From: CAZAKO01 sp964546145
GTDB lineage: Bacteria > Fidelibacterota > UBA2242
Direction: 5' to 3'
Assembly: GCA_964546145.1 (NCBI GenBank)
Contig: CAZJIU010000089.1
Coordinates: 1-8,373 of the forward strand
DNA: 8,373 bases
Position 1 is the first letter of the stretch; every line of letters begins with the position of its first letter. The notes beneath the pieces were generated by a model. It was not told the origin of the DNA, ran no database searches, and worked only from the letters and a program-made list of their open reading frames with translations. Below are positions 1-6,239 of the stretch, in pieces. The position numbers were made by a program, and so were the translations under genes.

Positions 1-923
1 CTGATGGAAAGACCTTTGCCTATTTGCATGAGCGGACAAGCATGCCTTTCGAGTTATATACTGGTAAGATAGAATCCGGCGAATCGCAGAAAATTACCAA
101 TTTTAATGAGCAGCTGTTGCATGATGTGGAAATGAACGATATCGAAGATTTCTGGTTTGCTGGTGCAAATAGGACTAAGGTGCATGGTTTCATTGTCAAA
201 CCACCATTTTTTAATAAGCAGAAAAGTTATCCAGCAGTCTTTTTTATTCACGGTGGTCCGCAGGGGGCTTGGCAGGATGATTTCCATTATCGCTGGAACA
301 TCCAATTATGGGCTGCCCAGGGTTATGTGATGGTAATGATTAATCCACGTGGTAGCACCGGTTACGGGCAGGCTTTTACCGATGGCATTTCCAAAGATTG
401 GGGCGGTGCAGTGTTTCAGGATCTGGTTGCCGGGCAGAAATACGTCCTGGATACTTTTAAGTTTATCGATAAAAACCGGATTGCGGCAGCCGGAGCTTCC
501 TATGGTGGTTATATGGTGAATTGGATTGAGGGGCATATGGCAGCTTTTACATTGCCGTTTAAAACCCTAGTCAATCATGATGGTACTTTCAATCTTTATA
601 GTATGTATCTCTCTACCGAGGAACTCTGGTTTCCCGAATGGGAATTTAACGGCCCTTACTGGGAAGATGAGACTAATTATCAAAAGTGGTCGCCCCATAA
701 TTATGTCCAAAATTTCAATACACCGATGCTGATCATTCACGGGGAACAGGATTACCGGTTGAGTTATACGGAAGGATTGATGGCCTTTACAGCTTTGCGG
801 CGAAAAGGTATCCCGGCAAAGCTGGTAATTTTTCCCGATGAGACTCATTTCGTCCAGAAACCCCAGAACAGCCGTTTCTGGCATCAAACGATTTTTGAAT
901 GGCTGGCTGGTTATCTTAAATAA
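1..923 (+). CDS. S9-family serine peptidase (prolyl oligopeptidase/acylaminoacyl peptidase type), 3' part only
   Basis: This is the C-terminal 306 residues of a serine peptidase that cleaves peptides or releases N-terminal residues or dipeptides. The reading frame is open to the left edge (first full codon at base 3), so the true start is outside the window. The TTG at base 24 and the ATG at base 42 are internal codons. The visible part covers the tail of the probable beta-propeller and the whole alpha/beta-hydrolase domain. Numbering from the first visible codon, HGGPQG at 83-88 forms the oxyanion region and GASYGGYM holds nucleophile Ser166. Asp250 lies in HGEQDYR, and His282 lies in ETHF. 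The ending PQNSRFWHQTIFEWL is typical of S9C members, which are usually 600-700 residues long. The catalytic triad is complete, so the protein is probably active. Substrate and location cannot be judged because any signal peptide would be upstream. It is probably transcribed separately from the next gene, 264 bases away. Confidence 0.93.
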   Translation, partial: DGKTFAYLHERTSMPFELYTGKIESGESQKITNFNEQLLHDVEMNDIEDFWFAGANRTKVHGFIVKPPFFNKQKSYPAVFFIHGGPQGAWQDDFHYRWNIQLWAAQGYVMVMINPRGSTGYGQAFTDGISKDWGGAVFQDLVAGQKYVLDTFKFIDKNRIAAAGASYGGYMVNWIEGHMAAFTLPFKTLVNHDGTFNLYSMYLSTEELWFPEWEFNGPYWEDETNYQKWSPHNYVQNFNTPMLIIHGEQDYRLSYTEGLMAFTALRRKGIPAKLVIFPDETHFVQKPQNSRFWHQTIFEWLAGYLK

Positions 924-1121
924 ATACTTACTGCATAGCCAGCTTTGCAAAGTTCTTAAATCCCAATTTTATCTTGTGGGAATCCTAAACCGACGGAAAA
1001 TATCCTGCTTTTAAAAAAGGGCGGATTTATCTATTTTATGTTGAATTAATGTCAATTGATTTTTTATTGATAATGTGAATTTGGGAATAAACTACCAAGG
1101 CTGGATCATACAAATTGGTAA

Positions 1122-1151
1122 TTGCGATAATTTCACATTTTTAAGTATGAT
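1122..1151 (+). promoter_or_regulatory. Candidate sigma-70-type promoter for the pgm-prenyl synthase-HPr-EI unit
   Basis: TTGCGA (1122-1127) and TATGAT (1146-1151) are separated by 18 bases. They match the -35 consensus at four of six positions and the -10 consensus at five of six. The site lies 36 bases before the mutase start, which would give a leader of about 30 bases carrying the strong Shine-Dalgarno. It is the best promoter-like pair I find in the 264-base spacer, which is AT-rich so chance matches are likely. If the organism uses Bacteroidetes-type promoter elements, this call would be wrong. Confidence 0.4.
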
Positions 1152-1177
1152 GGCGCTGTTTGATTTCGGTTTTAGTC

Positions 1178-1184
1178 AGGAGGT
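1178..1184 (+). promoter_or_regulatory. Strong Shine-Dalgarno sequence (AGGAGGT) of the mutase gene
   Basis: AGGAGGT ends three bases before the ATG at 1188. It is the only near-consensus ribosome binding site in the window and it fixes the start of the mutase. The start codons of the prenyl synthase, HPr, Enzyme I, DUF151 protein, FabF and RNase III have no comparable site, so this leader may load ribosomes for the unit and coupling may serve the genes behind it. Confidence 0.8.
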
Positions 1185-1187
1185 ACA

Positions 1188-2549
1188 ATGAATCCCTATA
1201 TTTTTCGAGAGTATGATATTCGTGGCGTAGTGGCAGAAGATTTTCCGGAGGAGATTGTAATTCTGCTGGGCAAAGGTTTTGGCACCTATGTGCGGGAGAA
1301 GGGAGGCCGAAAAATCGCGATCAGCGGCGATGTTCGATTATCAACCCCAAAGCTGAAAGAAACCTTTACCAGTGGTTTGCTTTCGACCGGAGTTGATGTG
1401 ATTGACATTGGCATTGTGCCGACGCCAGTGAACTACTACAGTATGGTTATGCTTGAGATTGATGGGGCAGTTCAGATTACCGGCAGTCATAATCCACCCA
1501 ATATGAATGGATTTAAAATGTCGTATGATACTAAGGCGGTCTTTGGAAAAGATATCCAGTACATCAAATCTCTGATCGAAGCTGGCAAATTCGCCACGGG
1601 TAGAGGGAAGTATAGTAAACAGGAAATCCTTGAAGATTACAAGCGAATGGTAATATCTAAGATAAATTTGGCCCGACCAGTTAGAGTAGCAATGGATTGC
1701 GGCAACGGGACTGCCGGACTGGCAGCCCCGGAAATATATAAGAGCATTGGTTGCCAGCTCACAGAATTATACAGTGAGGTAGATGGTTCCTTCCCTAATC
1801 ATCATCCCGATCCAACAGTGACAAAAAACTTGAAAGATTTGATAGCGATTGTGCAACAAGGTGATTATGATTTTGGGATTGCTTTTGATGGGGACGCCGA
1901 TCGCATTGGAATTGTTGATGACACCGGTTCAATCATCTGGGCAGATTATATTATAATCCTTTTCCTTGACGAAATTTTTGCTAAATATCCCGGTGCAGGA
2001 ATAGTGTTCGATGTGAAATGTTCTCAGGCACTCGAAGAGATAATTACCGCCAAAGGTGGTAACCCCATCATCTGGAAAACTGGTCATTCATTGATTAAAC
2101 AGAAAATGAAAGAGGAACATGTCCCCTTTGCCGGTGAGATGAGCGGGCATATCTTTATTGGAGATGATTACTATGGCTATGACGATGCCATGTATGTGGG
2201 TGCCCGCCTGGCTCAGATGGTCTCTCATTCGACTACTTCGCTGTCAGCAAGAATGGCTCAATTACCGCGCTATTATTCGACCCCCGAAATGCGTTTGGAG
2301 TGTGAAGATGATGCCGCTAAATTTGCAATTTCCCGTCAGGCGAGTAAATATTTCAAAGCACATTATGAGTGCCTGGATGTTGATGGTGTGCGGATTAAGT
2401 TTGGTGATGGGTGGGGTTTGGTTCGTTCATCCAACACCCAACCGGTCATCGTTACTCGTTTTGAAGCCCAGACTGAAGCACGGCTATACGAGATTAAAAA
2501 TTTAGTTCTTAACAAATTGCAGGAATTCGGAAAGATTAAAATATCTTGA
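1188..2549 (+). CDS. Phosphomannomutase/phosphoglucomutase (alpha-D-phosphohexomutase family)
   Basis: This cytoplasmic enzyme interconverts hexose 6-phosphates and hexose 1-phosphates through a bisphosphorylated intermediate. It feeds GDP-mannose or UDP-glucose synthesis for glycans, exopolysaccharide or LPS-like polymers. All four family landmarks are visible in order. FREYDIRG at residues 6-13 marks the N-terminus, and TGSHNPP carries the phosphorylated Ser100. FDGDADRIG has Mg-binding Asp234, Asp236 and Asp238. GEMSGH at 316-321 is the sugar-specificity loop, and RSSNTQP at 413-419 binds phosphate in domain 4. The 453-residue length is normal for the bacterial PMM/PGM (ManB/AlgC) group, and GEMSGH is the loop typical of dual mannose/glucose enzymes. 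The start is set by a strong Shine-Dalgarno. It is first in a tight run with the prenyl synthase (18-base gap), HPr and Enzyme I. The choice between mannose and glucose cannot be settled by eye, and glucosamine mutase (GlmM) is unlikely. Confidence 0.93.
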   Translation: MNPYIFREYDIRGVVAEDFPEEIVILLGKGFGTYVREKGGRKIAISGDVRLSTPKLKETFTSGLLSTGVDVIDIGIVPTPVNYYSMVMLEIDGAVQITGSHNPPNMNGFKMSYDTKAVFGKDIQYIKSLIEAGKFATGRGKYSKQEILEDYKRMVISKINLARPVRVAMDCGNGTAGLAAPEIYKSIGCQLTELYSEVDGSFPNHHPDPTVTKNLKDLIAIVQQGDYDFGIAFDGDADRIGIVDDTGSIIWADYIIILFLDEIFAKYPGAGIVFDVKCSQALEEIITAKGGNPIIWKTGHSLIKQKMKEEHVPFAGEMSGHIFIGDDYYGYDDAMYVGARLAQMVSHSTTSLSARMAQLPRYYSTPEMRLECEDDAAKFAISRQASKYFKAHYECLDVDGVRIKFGDGWGLVRSSNTQPVIVTRFEAQTEARLYEIKNLVLNKLQEFGKIKIS

Positions 2550-2567
2550 GTTCAGAGACTTTAAATT

Positions 2568-3539
2568 ATGAACACGGATCTTAACCAGTTAGTCCAAAGG
2601 TATCAGAAAGAGATAGATAAAGGATTGGCGGACCTGCGTCTCCCCGACTATCCATCTAGCTTATATGCACCTATAAATTACAGTGCTGTCGCATCGGGCA
2701 AACGCCTTCGCCCAATATTGACTTTTTTGACTGGCGAAGGATTGGGTGTGCCACATGCTAAAATTCTGCCGGTTGCTTTAGCCGTGGAACTACTGCATAC
2801 CTTTACTCTGGTCCATGATGACATTATGGATAATGATACGCAGCGCCGGGGTTGTGCAACGGTCCATGTCAAATGGGATACCAATACAGCAATCTTGACT
2901 GGCGACGGATTAATGGCTATCGCCTTCCGTTCGCTAATGGAGTGTCAAGCTCCACGGCTGCGGCAGATGGGCTATGAGTTCAGTCAGTCAATGCTGGAAA
3001 TTTGCGAAGGTCAGGCTTTGGATATGGAGTACGAAAATTCTGAGAAAGTGACGGCTGAGGATTATCTGCACATGGTGAGCAAAAAGACCGGCCGCCTTTT
3101 AGGACTTGCCTGCCAGTTGGGAGCATTATTATCTGATGTTGACGAAAAAATTGCCGATGATTTAAACTGCTTTGGTATCGAATTAGGTCAGGCATTTCAG
3201 ATTCAGGATGACCTGCTGGAGATTACTTCCGACACAATTAATATGGGAAAAAGTCTGGACAGTGATATTATCACCGGTAAAAAAACATATCCCTTGATTG
3301 TAGCCCAATCGGCAATGGATCAGCAACAGCGGCAGGATTTTATAGTCTTCTTAAAAACCCGCCTGCATGATCGGGCGGCGATTATTGGTCTTTTTCAAGA
3401 ATATCAGGCACTGGATCTGGCGAAGCAGAAAATTTCGGAGTTACTGCAAGGTGCCCGGAACCAATTAAAACATATTCCCGAACCGGCAGCTGATTATTTG
3501 AATTTTGCGATTAATTTAATTTCCCGGAGACAGCGATAG
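2568..3539 (+). CDS. Polyprenyl (trans-isoprenyl) diphosphate synthase, probably C15-C20
   Basis: This enzyme condenses isopentenyl diphosphate with allylic diphosphates to make farnesyl or geranylgeranyl diphosphate, precursors of quinones, carotenoids and lipid carriers. The 323 residues are a normal length. GKRLRP near residue 44 binds isopentenyl diphosphate. The first Asp-rich motif is DDIMD (Asp84, Asp85, Asp88) followed by RRG, and KKTG lies at 172-175. The second Asp-rich motif is FQIQDDLLE (Asp214, Asp215, Glu218), where the family normally has DDxxD. GKxxDSD and GKKTYP follow. Phe79, five residues before the first motif, is at the position where an aromatic side chain usually limits chain length, so a short product (FPP or GGPP) is more likely than C40-C50. 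The first motif lacks the two-residue insertion of typical bacterial FPP synthases (IspA). The ATG at 2568 has no good Shine-Dalgarno, and coupling to the mutase 18 bases upstream is plausible. The exact product, and hence gene name, is uncertain. Confidence 0.92.
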   Translation: MNTDLNQLVQRYQKEIDKGLADLRLPDYPSSLYAPINYSAVASGKRLRPILTFLTGEGLGVPHAKILPVALAVELLHTFTLVHDDIMDNDTQRRGCATVHVKWDTNTAILTGDGLMAIAFRSLMECQAPRLRQMGYEFSQSMLEICEGQALDMEYENSEKVTAEDYLHMVSKKTGRLLGLACQLGALLSDVDEKIADDLNCFGIELGQAFQIQDDLLEITSDTINMGKSLDSDIITGKKTYPLIVAQSAMDQQQRQDFIVFLKTRLHDRAAIIGLFQEYQALDLAKQKISELLQGARNQLKHIPEPAADYLNFAINLISRRQR

Positions 3540-3543
3540 GATA

Positions 3544-3810
3544 GTGACCTTTAAAGAAGTCCAGATAACCAATAAATACGGGCTGCATACCCGGCCGGCA
3601 ACAGTGCTGGTGACAATTGCCTCGAAATTCAAATCGGATATTTTCCTGATTTATAAGGGTGTGCGCGTTAATGCCAAGAGTATTTTGGGTATTTTAGTGC
3701 TGGCAGTTGAGCCTGGTTCATTTTTGACCGTGGAAGCTGAAGGTGAGGATGAAACGGAAGCTGTTGAGAGTTTGGTAAAGTTGGCTCAGAATAAATTCAA
3801 TCTGGAATAG
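3544..3810 (+). CDS. ptsH: Phosphocarrier protein HPr
   Basis: HPr takes the phosphoryl group from Enzyme I and passes it to EIIA domains or regulatory targets in the cytoplasm. The 88-residue length is standard. GLHTRPA carries His15, the phosphorylated histidine. VNAKSILG carries Ser46, the target of HPr kinase/phosphorylase in Firmicutes and many other phyla, with the usual flanking residues. Both sites being intact suggests both transfer and regulatory phosphorylation. No hprK gene is in view, so the second role is inferred. The start is GTG at 3544, four bases after the prenyl synthase stop, and no ATG is available. GGAGA at 3526-3530 is far for a Shine-Dalgarno, so coupling is likely. 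Enzyme I follows after three bases, which supports the identity. Confidence 0.96.
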   Translation: MTFKEVQITNKYGLHTRPATVLVTIASKFKSDIFLIYKGVRVNAKSILGILVLAVEPGSFLTVEAEGEDETEAVESLVKLAQNKFNLE

Positions 3811-3813
3811 ATA

Positions 3814-5535
3814 GTGCGAAAAATTAAAGGCATAAAAATCTCTCCCGGAATTGTCAGCGGTCCTATTTTTTATTTTGAACGCAGCTATCTCCCAGTGCCG
3901 AAGCATTTCGTCCAGGAAGCGGATTTTGACAGCGAATGGGAACGCTTTCAACAGGCGGTTCAAAAATCAATTGCCGAACTGACTCAGGTACGGGATCTGG
4001 TACTGAATCATTTGGATGAAAACCATGCCCGGATTATTGAAGCTCAGTTGATTGCGGTCCAAGATAAAGAGATGTTTAATTCCGTTCGTGAAATGATGCG
4101 GCGGGAAAGGAAAAACATCACCTGGTCCTATTATGAGGTTATGGAAAGTTATGAAAAGTTGCTACTTAACTCTTACAGCCAATATTTCAAAGAGCGAACT
4201 GCCGATCTGAGGGATGTTAAAAAAAGAGTTATCTATCATCTTAGTAACCAGACCGACTATAATCTGCTGGGGATTCAGCAACCCTCGATTATTGTCAGTG
4301 AGAAGATATCACCAGGCGACCTAATTCATATTGACCATGAACTGGCTTTGGGAATTATCACCCGCTTTGGTGGAGTGGATTCACATGTCGGCATTTTAGC
4401 TCGCGCTTTTCGGGTTCCCTATATCTCAAACATTGCCCAGATTGACGAACTGGTATCCTATTCGGAGATTATCCTCGATGCCGATAATGAAGAAATTTTA
4501 TTGAACATCACCGAGGAGATAAAAAAGAAGTATCGAGTTCGCATTAAAGAGTATGCCAACCACCGCAACAAAATTATTACCAGAAAAATTGCTAATACCA
4601 CAAAAGATGGAATTCCTTTTCATATCTATATTAATGCTGGTTTTGTTGATGAAGTAAACGCTCTCAATCCCAATTTAATTCAGGGCATTGGATTATTTCG
4701 GACCGAATATTTATGTATTGAAAGAAATACCATTCCGTCGGAGGAAGAGCAGTTTAAAGCTTATAAGGCAGTTTTGGATAAAATGAAACGCCTGCCGGTG
4801 GTTTTCAGAGTGTATGATTTTGGTCGGGATAAAATATTGGCCATGCTGGATCTTGATCTTCTGCGCGAAGACCACCTCTTTGATGAATGGGGCGGAATCG
4901 GGTTTTTACTGGATAATCCTGAAATTTTACAGACGCAATTGCGGGCGCTGCTAAAGGCAAGCACTTTTGGGAATATTCAGATCATGCTGCCGCTGGTGAT
5001 GTCTGTGCTGGAGGTAGCTAAGACCAAAGAGATTTTACACAAAATCCAGGCTGATCTGGAGCAGGAGGGTATGCCTTTTCGGCGGAATATTCAATTGGGT
5101 GCAATGATTGAAACCAGACGAGTACTGGATGAGCTGGAAGAACTGGCCCTGGAAGTTGACTTTTTCAGCATCGGTACCAACGATTTGGCCCTCTATCTAA
5201 TCGGGACTTCACGAGATTCTTCAGTACCGAAGAACTATTATCATCCGAAATTATTTCAAGCTCTGAGTAAAATTGTTCGGACCGCTACGGATGCCAATAT
5301 CCCGGTCAATGTCTGTGGTGAAATGGCGTCGGACCGCTATGCTTTAGTGGGCCTGGCGGCGCTGGGCATCCATTCCATCAGCGTGAGTGCTAATGCCCTG
5401 GAAAATATTTCCAATGTTGTTCGAAAACTTGATATCCGGCTAACTCAAGAATTGCCTGATAAAATTTTAAGAGCCCGTGATGCCGCCACAATTTATGCCT
5501 TACTTAAAAAATTCTACTGTGAGAAGGTAGAGTAA
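3814..5535 (+). CDS. ptsI: PTS Enzyme I (PEP-protein phosphotransferase), divergent
   Basis: Enzyme I autophosphorylates from phosphoenolpyruvate and phosphorylates HPr. The 573 residues match the usual 570-575. Domain order is normal: an N-terminal swivelling domain split by a helical HPr-binding region (about 25-145, with ERTADLRDV near its end), the phosphohistidine loop GGVDSH (His191), and the C-terminal PEP-binding barrel. Residues matching the E. coli active site are present: Arg296, Arg332, Lys340, Glu433 in MIET, Asn456 and Asp457 in GTND, Arg467 and Cys501 in VCGE. Several usually invariant positions differ. The loop reads GGVDSHVG instead of GGxTSHxA, the GWRAIR segment reads WGGIG, and the residue two after GTND-Leu is Leu instead of Gln. 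It therefore looks catalytically competent but divergent. The GTG start at 3814 is three bases after the ptsH stop, without a clear Shine-Dalgarno. With no N-terminal GAF domain it is not PtsP, and it lacks the nucleotide-binding domain of PEP synthase and PPDK. Confidence 0.94.
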   Translation: MRKIKGIKISPGIVSGPIFYFERSYLPVPKHFVQEADFDSEWERFQQAVQKSIAELTQVRDLVLNHLDENHARIIEAQLIAVQDKEMFNSVREMMRRERKNITWSYYEVMESYEKLLLNSYSQYFKERTADLRDVKKRVIYHLSNQTDYNLLGIQQPSIIVSEKISPGDLIHIDHELALGIITRFGGVDSHVGILARAFRVPYISNIAQIDELVSYSEIILDADNEEILLNITEEIKKKYRVRIKEYANHRNKIITRKIANTTKDGIPFHIYINAGFVDEVNALNPNLIQGIGLFRTEYLCIERNTIPSEEEQFKAYKAVLDKMKRLPVVFRVYDFGRDKILAMLDLDLLREDHLFDEWGGIGFLLDNPEILQTQLRALLKASTFGNIQIMLPLVMSVLEVAKTKEILHKIQADLEQEGMPFRRNIQLGAMIETRRVLDELEELALEVDFFSIGTNDLALYLIGTSRDSSVPKNYYHPKLFQALSKIVRTATDANIPVNVCGEMASDRYALVGLAALGIHSISVSANALENISNVVRKLDIRLTQELPDKILRARDAATIYALLKKFYCEKVE

Positions 5536-5544
5536 CCTAAATCA

Positions 5545-5564
5545 GGTAAAATCGAATTTTATCC
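5545..5564 (+). repeat. Small hairpin after ptsI (TAAAAT-CGA-ATTTTA core)
   Basis: TAAAAT (5547-5552) and ATTTTA (5556-5561) pair perfectly around a three-base loop, and GG/CC can extend the stem past one bulged T. No T-tract follows, so it is not a standard intrinsic terminator. It sits directly before the -35 element proposed for the next gene. It may protect the ptsI 3' end or be chance in AT-rich DNA. Confidence 0.3.
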
Positions 5565-5593
5565 TTGCGAATCCTGAATTACCCCAATATATT
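5565..5593 (+). promoter_or_regulatory. Candidate promoter for the DUF151 gene, giving a near-leaderless mRNA
   Basis: TTGCGA (5565-5570), a 17-base spacer and TATATT (5588-5593) form a good sigma-70-like pair. The -35 hexamer is identical to the one proposed upstream of the mutase. A start point about seven bases past the -10 would fall at about 5600, one or two bases before the ATG at 5602. The gene lacks a Shine-Dalgarno, which agrees with leaderless translation. The evidence is pattern only; the gene could equally be read from the ptsI transcript. Confidence 0.4.
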
Positions 5594-5601
5594 TTAATGG
5601 A

Positions 5602-6189
5602 ATGATTAACGTAGACATAGATAAAATTTTCTTTTATCCGCCCAGTAAGGGTTATGCCATTATCCTGAAGGAGAGGAACGGTAATCGCCATTTGCCGGTA
5701 ATTGTCGGAGTTTTCGAAGCCCAATCTATCGCGCTTGCATTAGAGCAGGTAAAAATGCCCCGCCCGATGACCCATGACCTTTTTGTCCGCTTTCTTAACC
5801 AGCTGGATCTCAGTGTAAAGGATGTAATTATTAATGATCTTATCGGGGGCACTTTTTACGCTCAAATTAATCTGGTTAATGAACATAATCATACCAATTA
5901 TCAAATTGACAGCCGTCCAAGTGACGCCATTGCGATTGCCCTGCGAGTTGATGCGAATATCATGGTCAGCGACAAAGTAATGAAAGAGGCTGGTCAATTG
6001 ACCAGCAGTCTTGAGGTTCAGGAGAAAAAAGGAGCTACTACCACCGCTCCTACCGAAAATGAAATACTTGATCGGCTGGTGGAATTGAAGACGAAGCTAC
6101 AGGTAGCCATTGATGATGAAAATTATGAGCTGGCGGCTAAACTGCGGGATCAGATTATTTCACTAGAAAAAGAAGCCAAAAATAATTAG
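5602..6189 (+). CDS. Bifunctional nuclease (DUF151) family protein with C-terminal UVR motif
   Basis: The first 140 or so residues match the DUF151/bifunctional nuclease fold known from Thermotoga TM0160 and plant BBD proteins, for which RNase and DNase activities have been reported. Landmarks are LPVIVGVFEAQSIALALE (31-48), PRPMTHDL (53-60), GGTFYAQI and DSRPSDAIAIALR (from 103). After a short Thr-rich linker, residues about 156-190 form a UVR (UvrB/UvrC interaction) helical hairpin, including ENYELAAKLRDQI. The UVR motif is usually a protein-protein contact, so binding to UvrB- or ClpC-type partners is possible but inferred. At 195 residues it has the normal length of the two-domain form. 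The start at 5602 agrees with the family N-terminus; an overlapping ATG at 5597 is out of frame. It lies 66 bases after ptsI and ends at the terminator shared with the convergent rnc. The cellular role of bacterial members is poorly defined. Confidence 0.9.
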   Translation: MINVDIDKIFFYPPSKGYAIILKERNGNRHLPVIVGVFEAQSIALALEQVKMPRPMTHDLFVRFLNQLDLSVKDVIINDLIGGTFYAQINLVNEHNHTNYQIDSRPSDAIAIALRVDANIMVSDKVMKEAGQLTSSLEVQEKKGATTTAPTENEILDRLVELKTKLQVAIDDENYELAAKLRDQIISLEKEAKNN

Positions 6190-6209
6190 TCGGATAGAAA
6201 ATACAATCG

Positions 6210-6239
6210 AAGGGGTGATAAATTTTGTCACCCTTTTTT
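6210..6239 (+). terminator. Rho-independent terminator between convergent operons
   Basis: AAGGGGTGA (6210-6218) pairs with TCACCCTTT (6228-6236) as a nine-pair stem with one G-T wobble and a nine-base loop. The T-run 6234-6239 overlaps the outer pairs and ends the signal. It begins 20 bases after the DUF151 stop codon, so it terminates the plus-strand unit. The right arm includes the rnc stop codon (6228-6230, minus strand). Read on the minus strand the hairpin is followed only by TT and then mixed sequence, so termination in that direction should be weaker. Confidence 0.85.

Noticed and set aside
902..943. Inverted repeat GCTGGCT/AGCCAGC spanning the S9 peptidase stop codon as a terminator
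   Set aside because: The arms are only seven bases with a 28-base loop, the left arm is coding, and only three T residues follow. No convincing intrinsic terminator is visible for this gene.
957..980. Weak hairpin ATCCCA...TGGGA in the spacer after the peptidase gene
   Set aside because: The stem has five or six pairs, a long loop and no T-tract, so it cannot be told from chance.
1041..1078. Alternative promoters built from TTGAAT or TTGATT with GATAAT
   Set aside because: The spacers are about 7 or 22 bases, outside the workable range. The pair at 1122-1151 fits better.
2158..2505. Open frame of 115 codons inside the mutase gene in another frame
   Set aside because: It is Met- and Trp-rich nonsense overlapping the conserved RSSNTQP and sugar-loop coding region, so it is a frame shadow.
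3544..3810. Possibility that the small protein is NPr or Crh instead of HPr
   Set aside because: Crh lacks the active His15, which is present here. The VNAKSILG region and pairing with Enzyme I fit HPr better than the nitrogen-PTS NPr.
3814..5535. Possibility that the Enzyme I gene is PPDK, PEP synthase or PtsP
   Set aside because: There is no nucleotide-binding domain and no N-terminal GAF domain, the length is standard for Enzyme I, and HPr is directly upstream.
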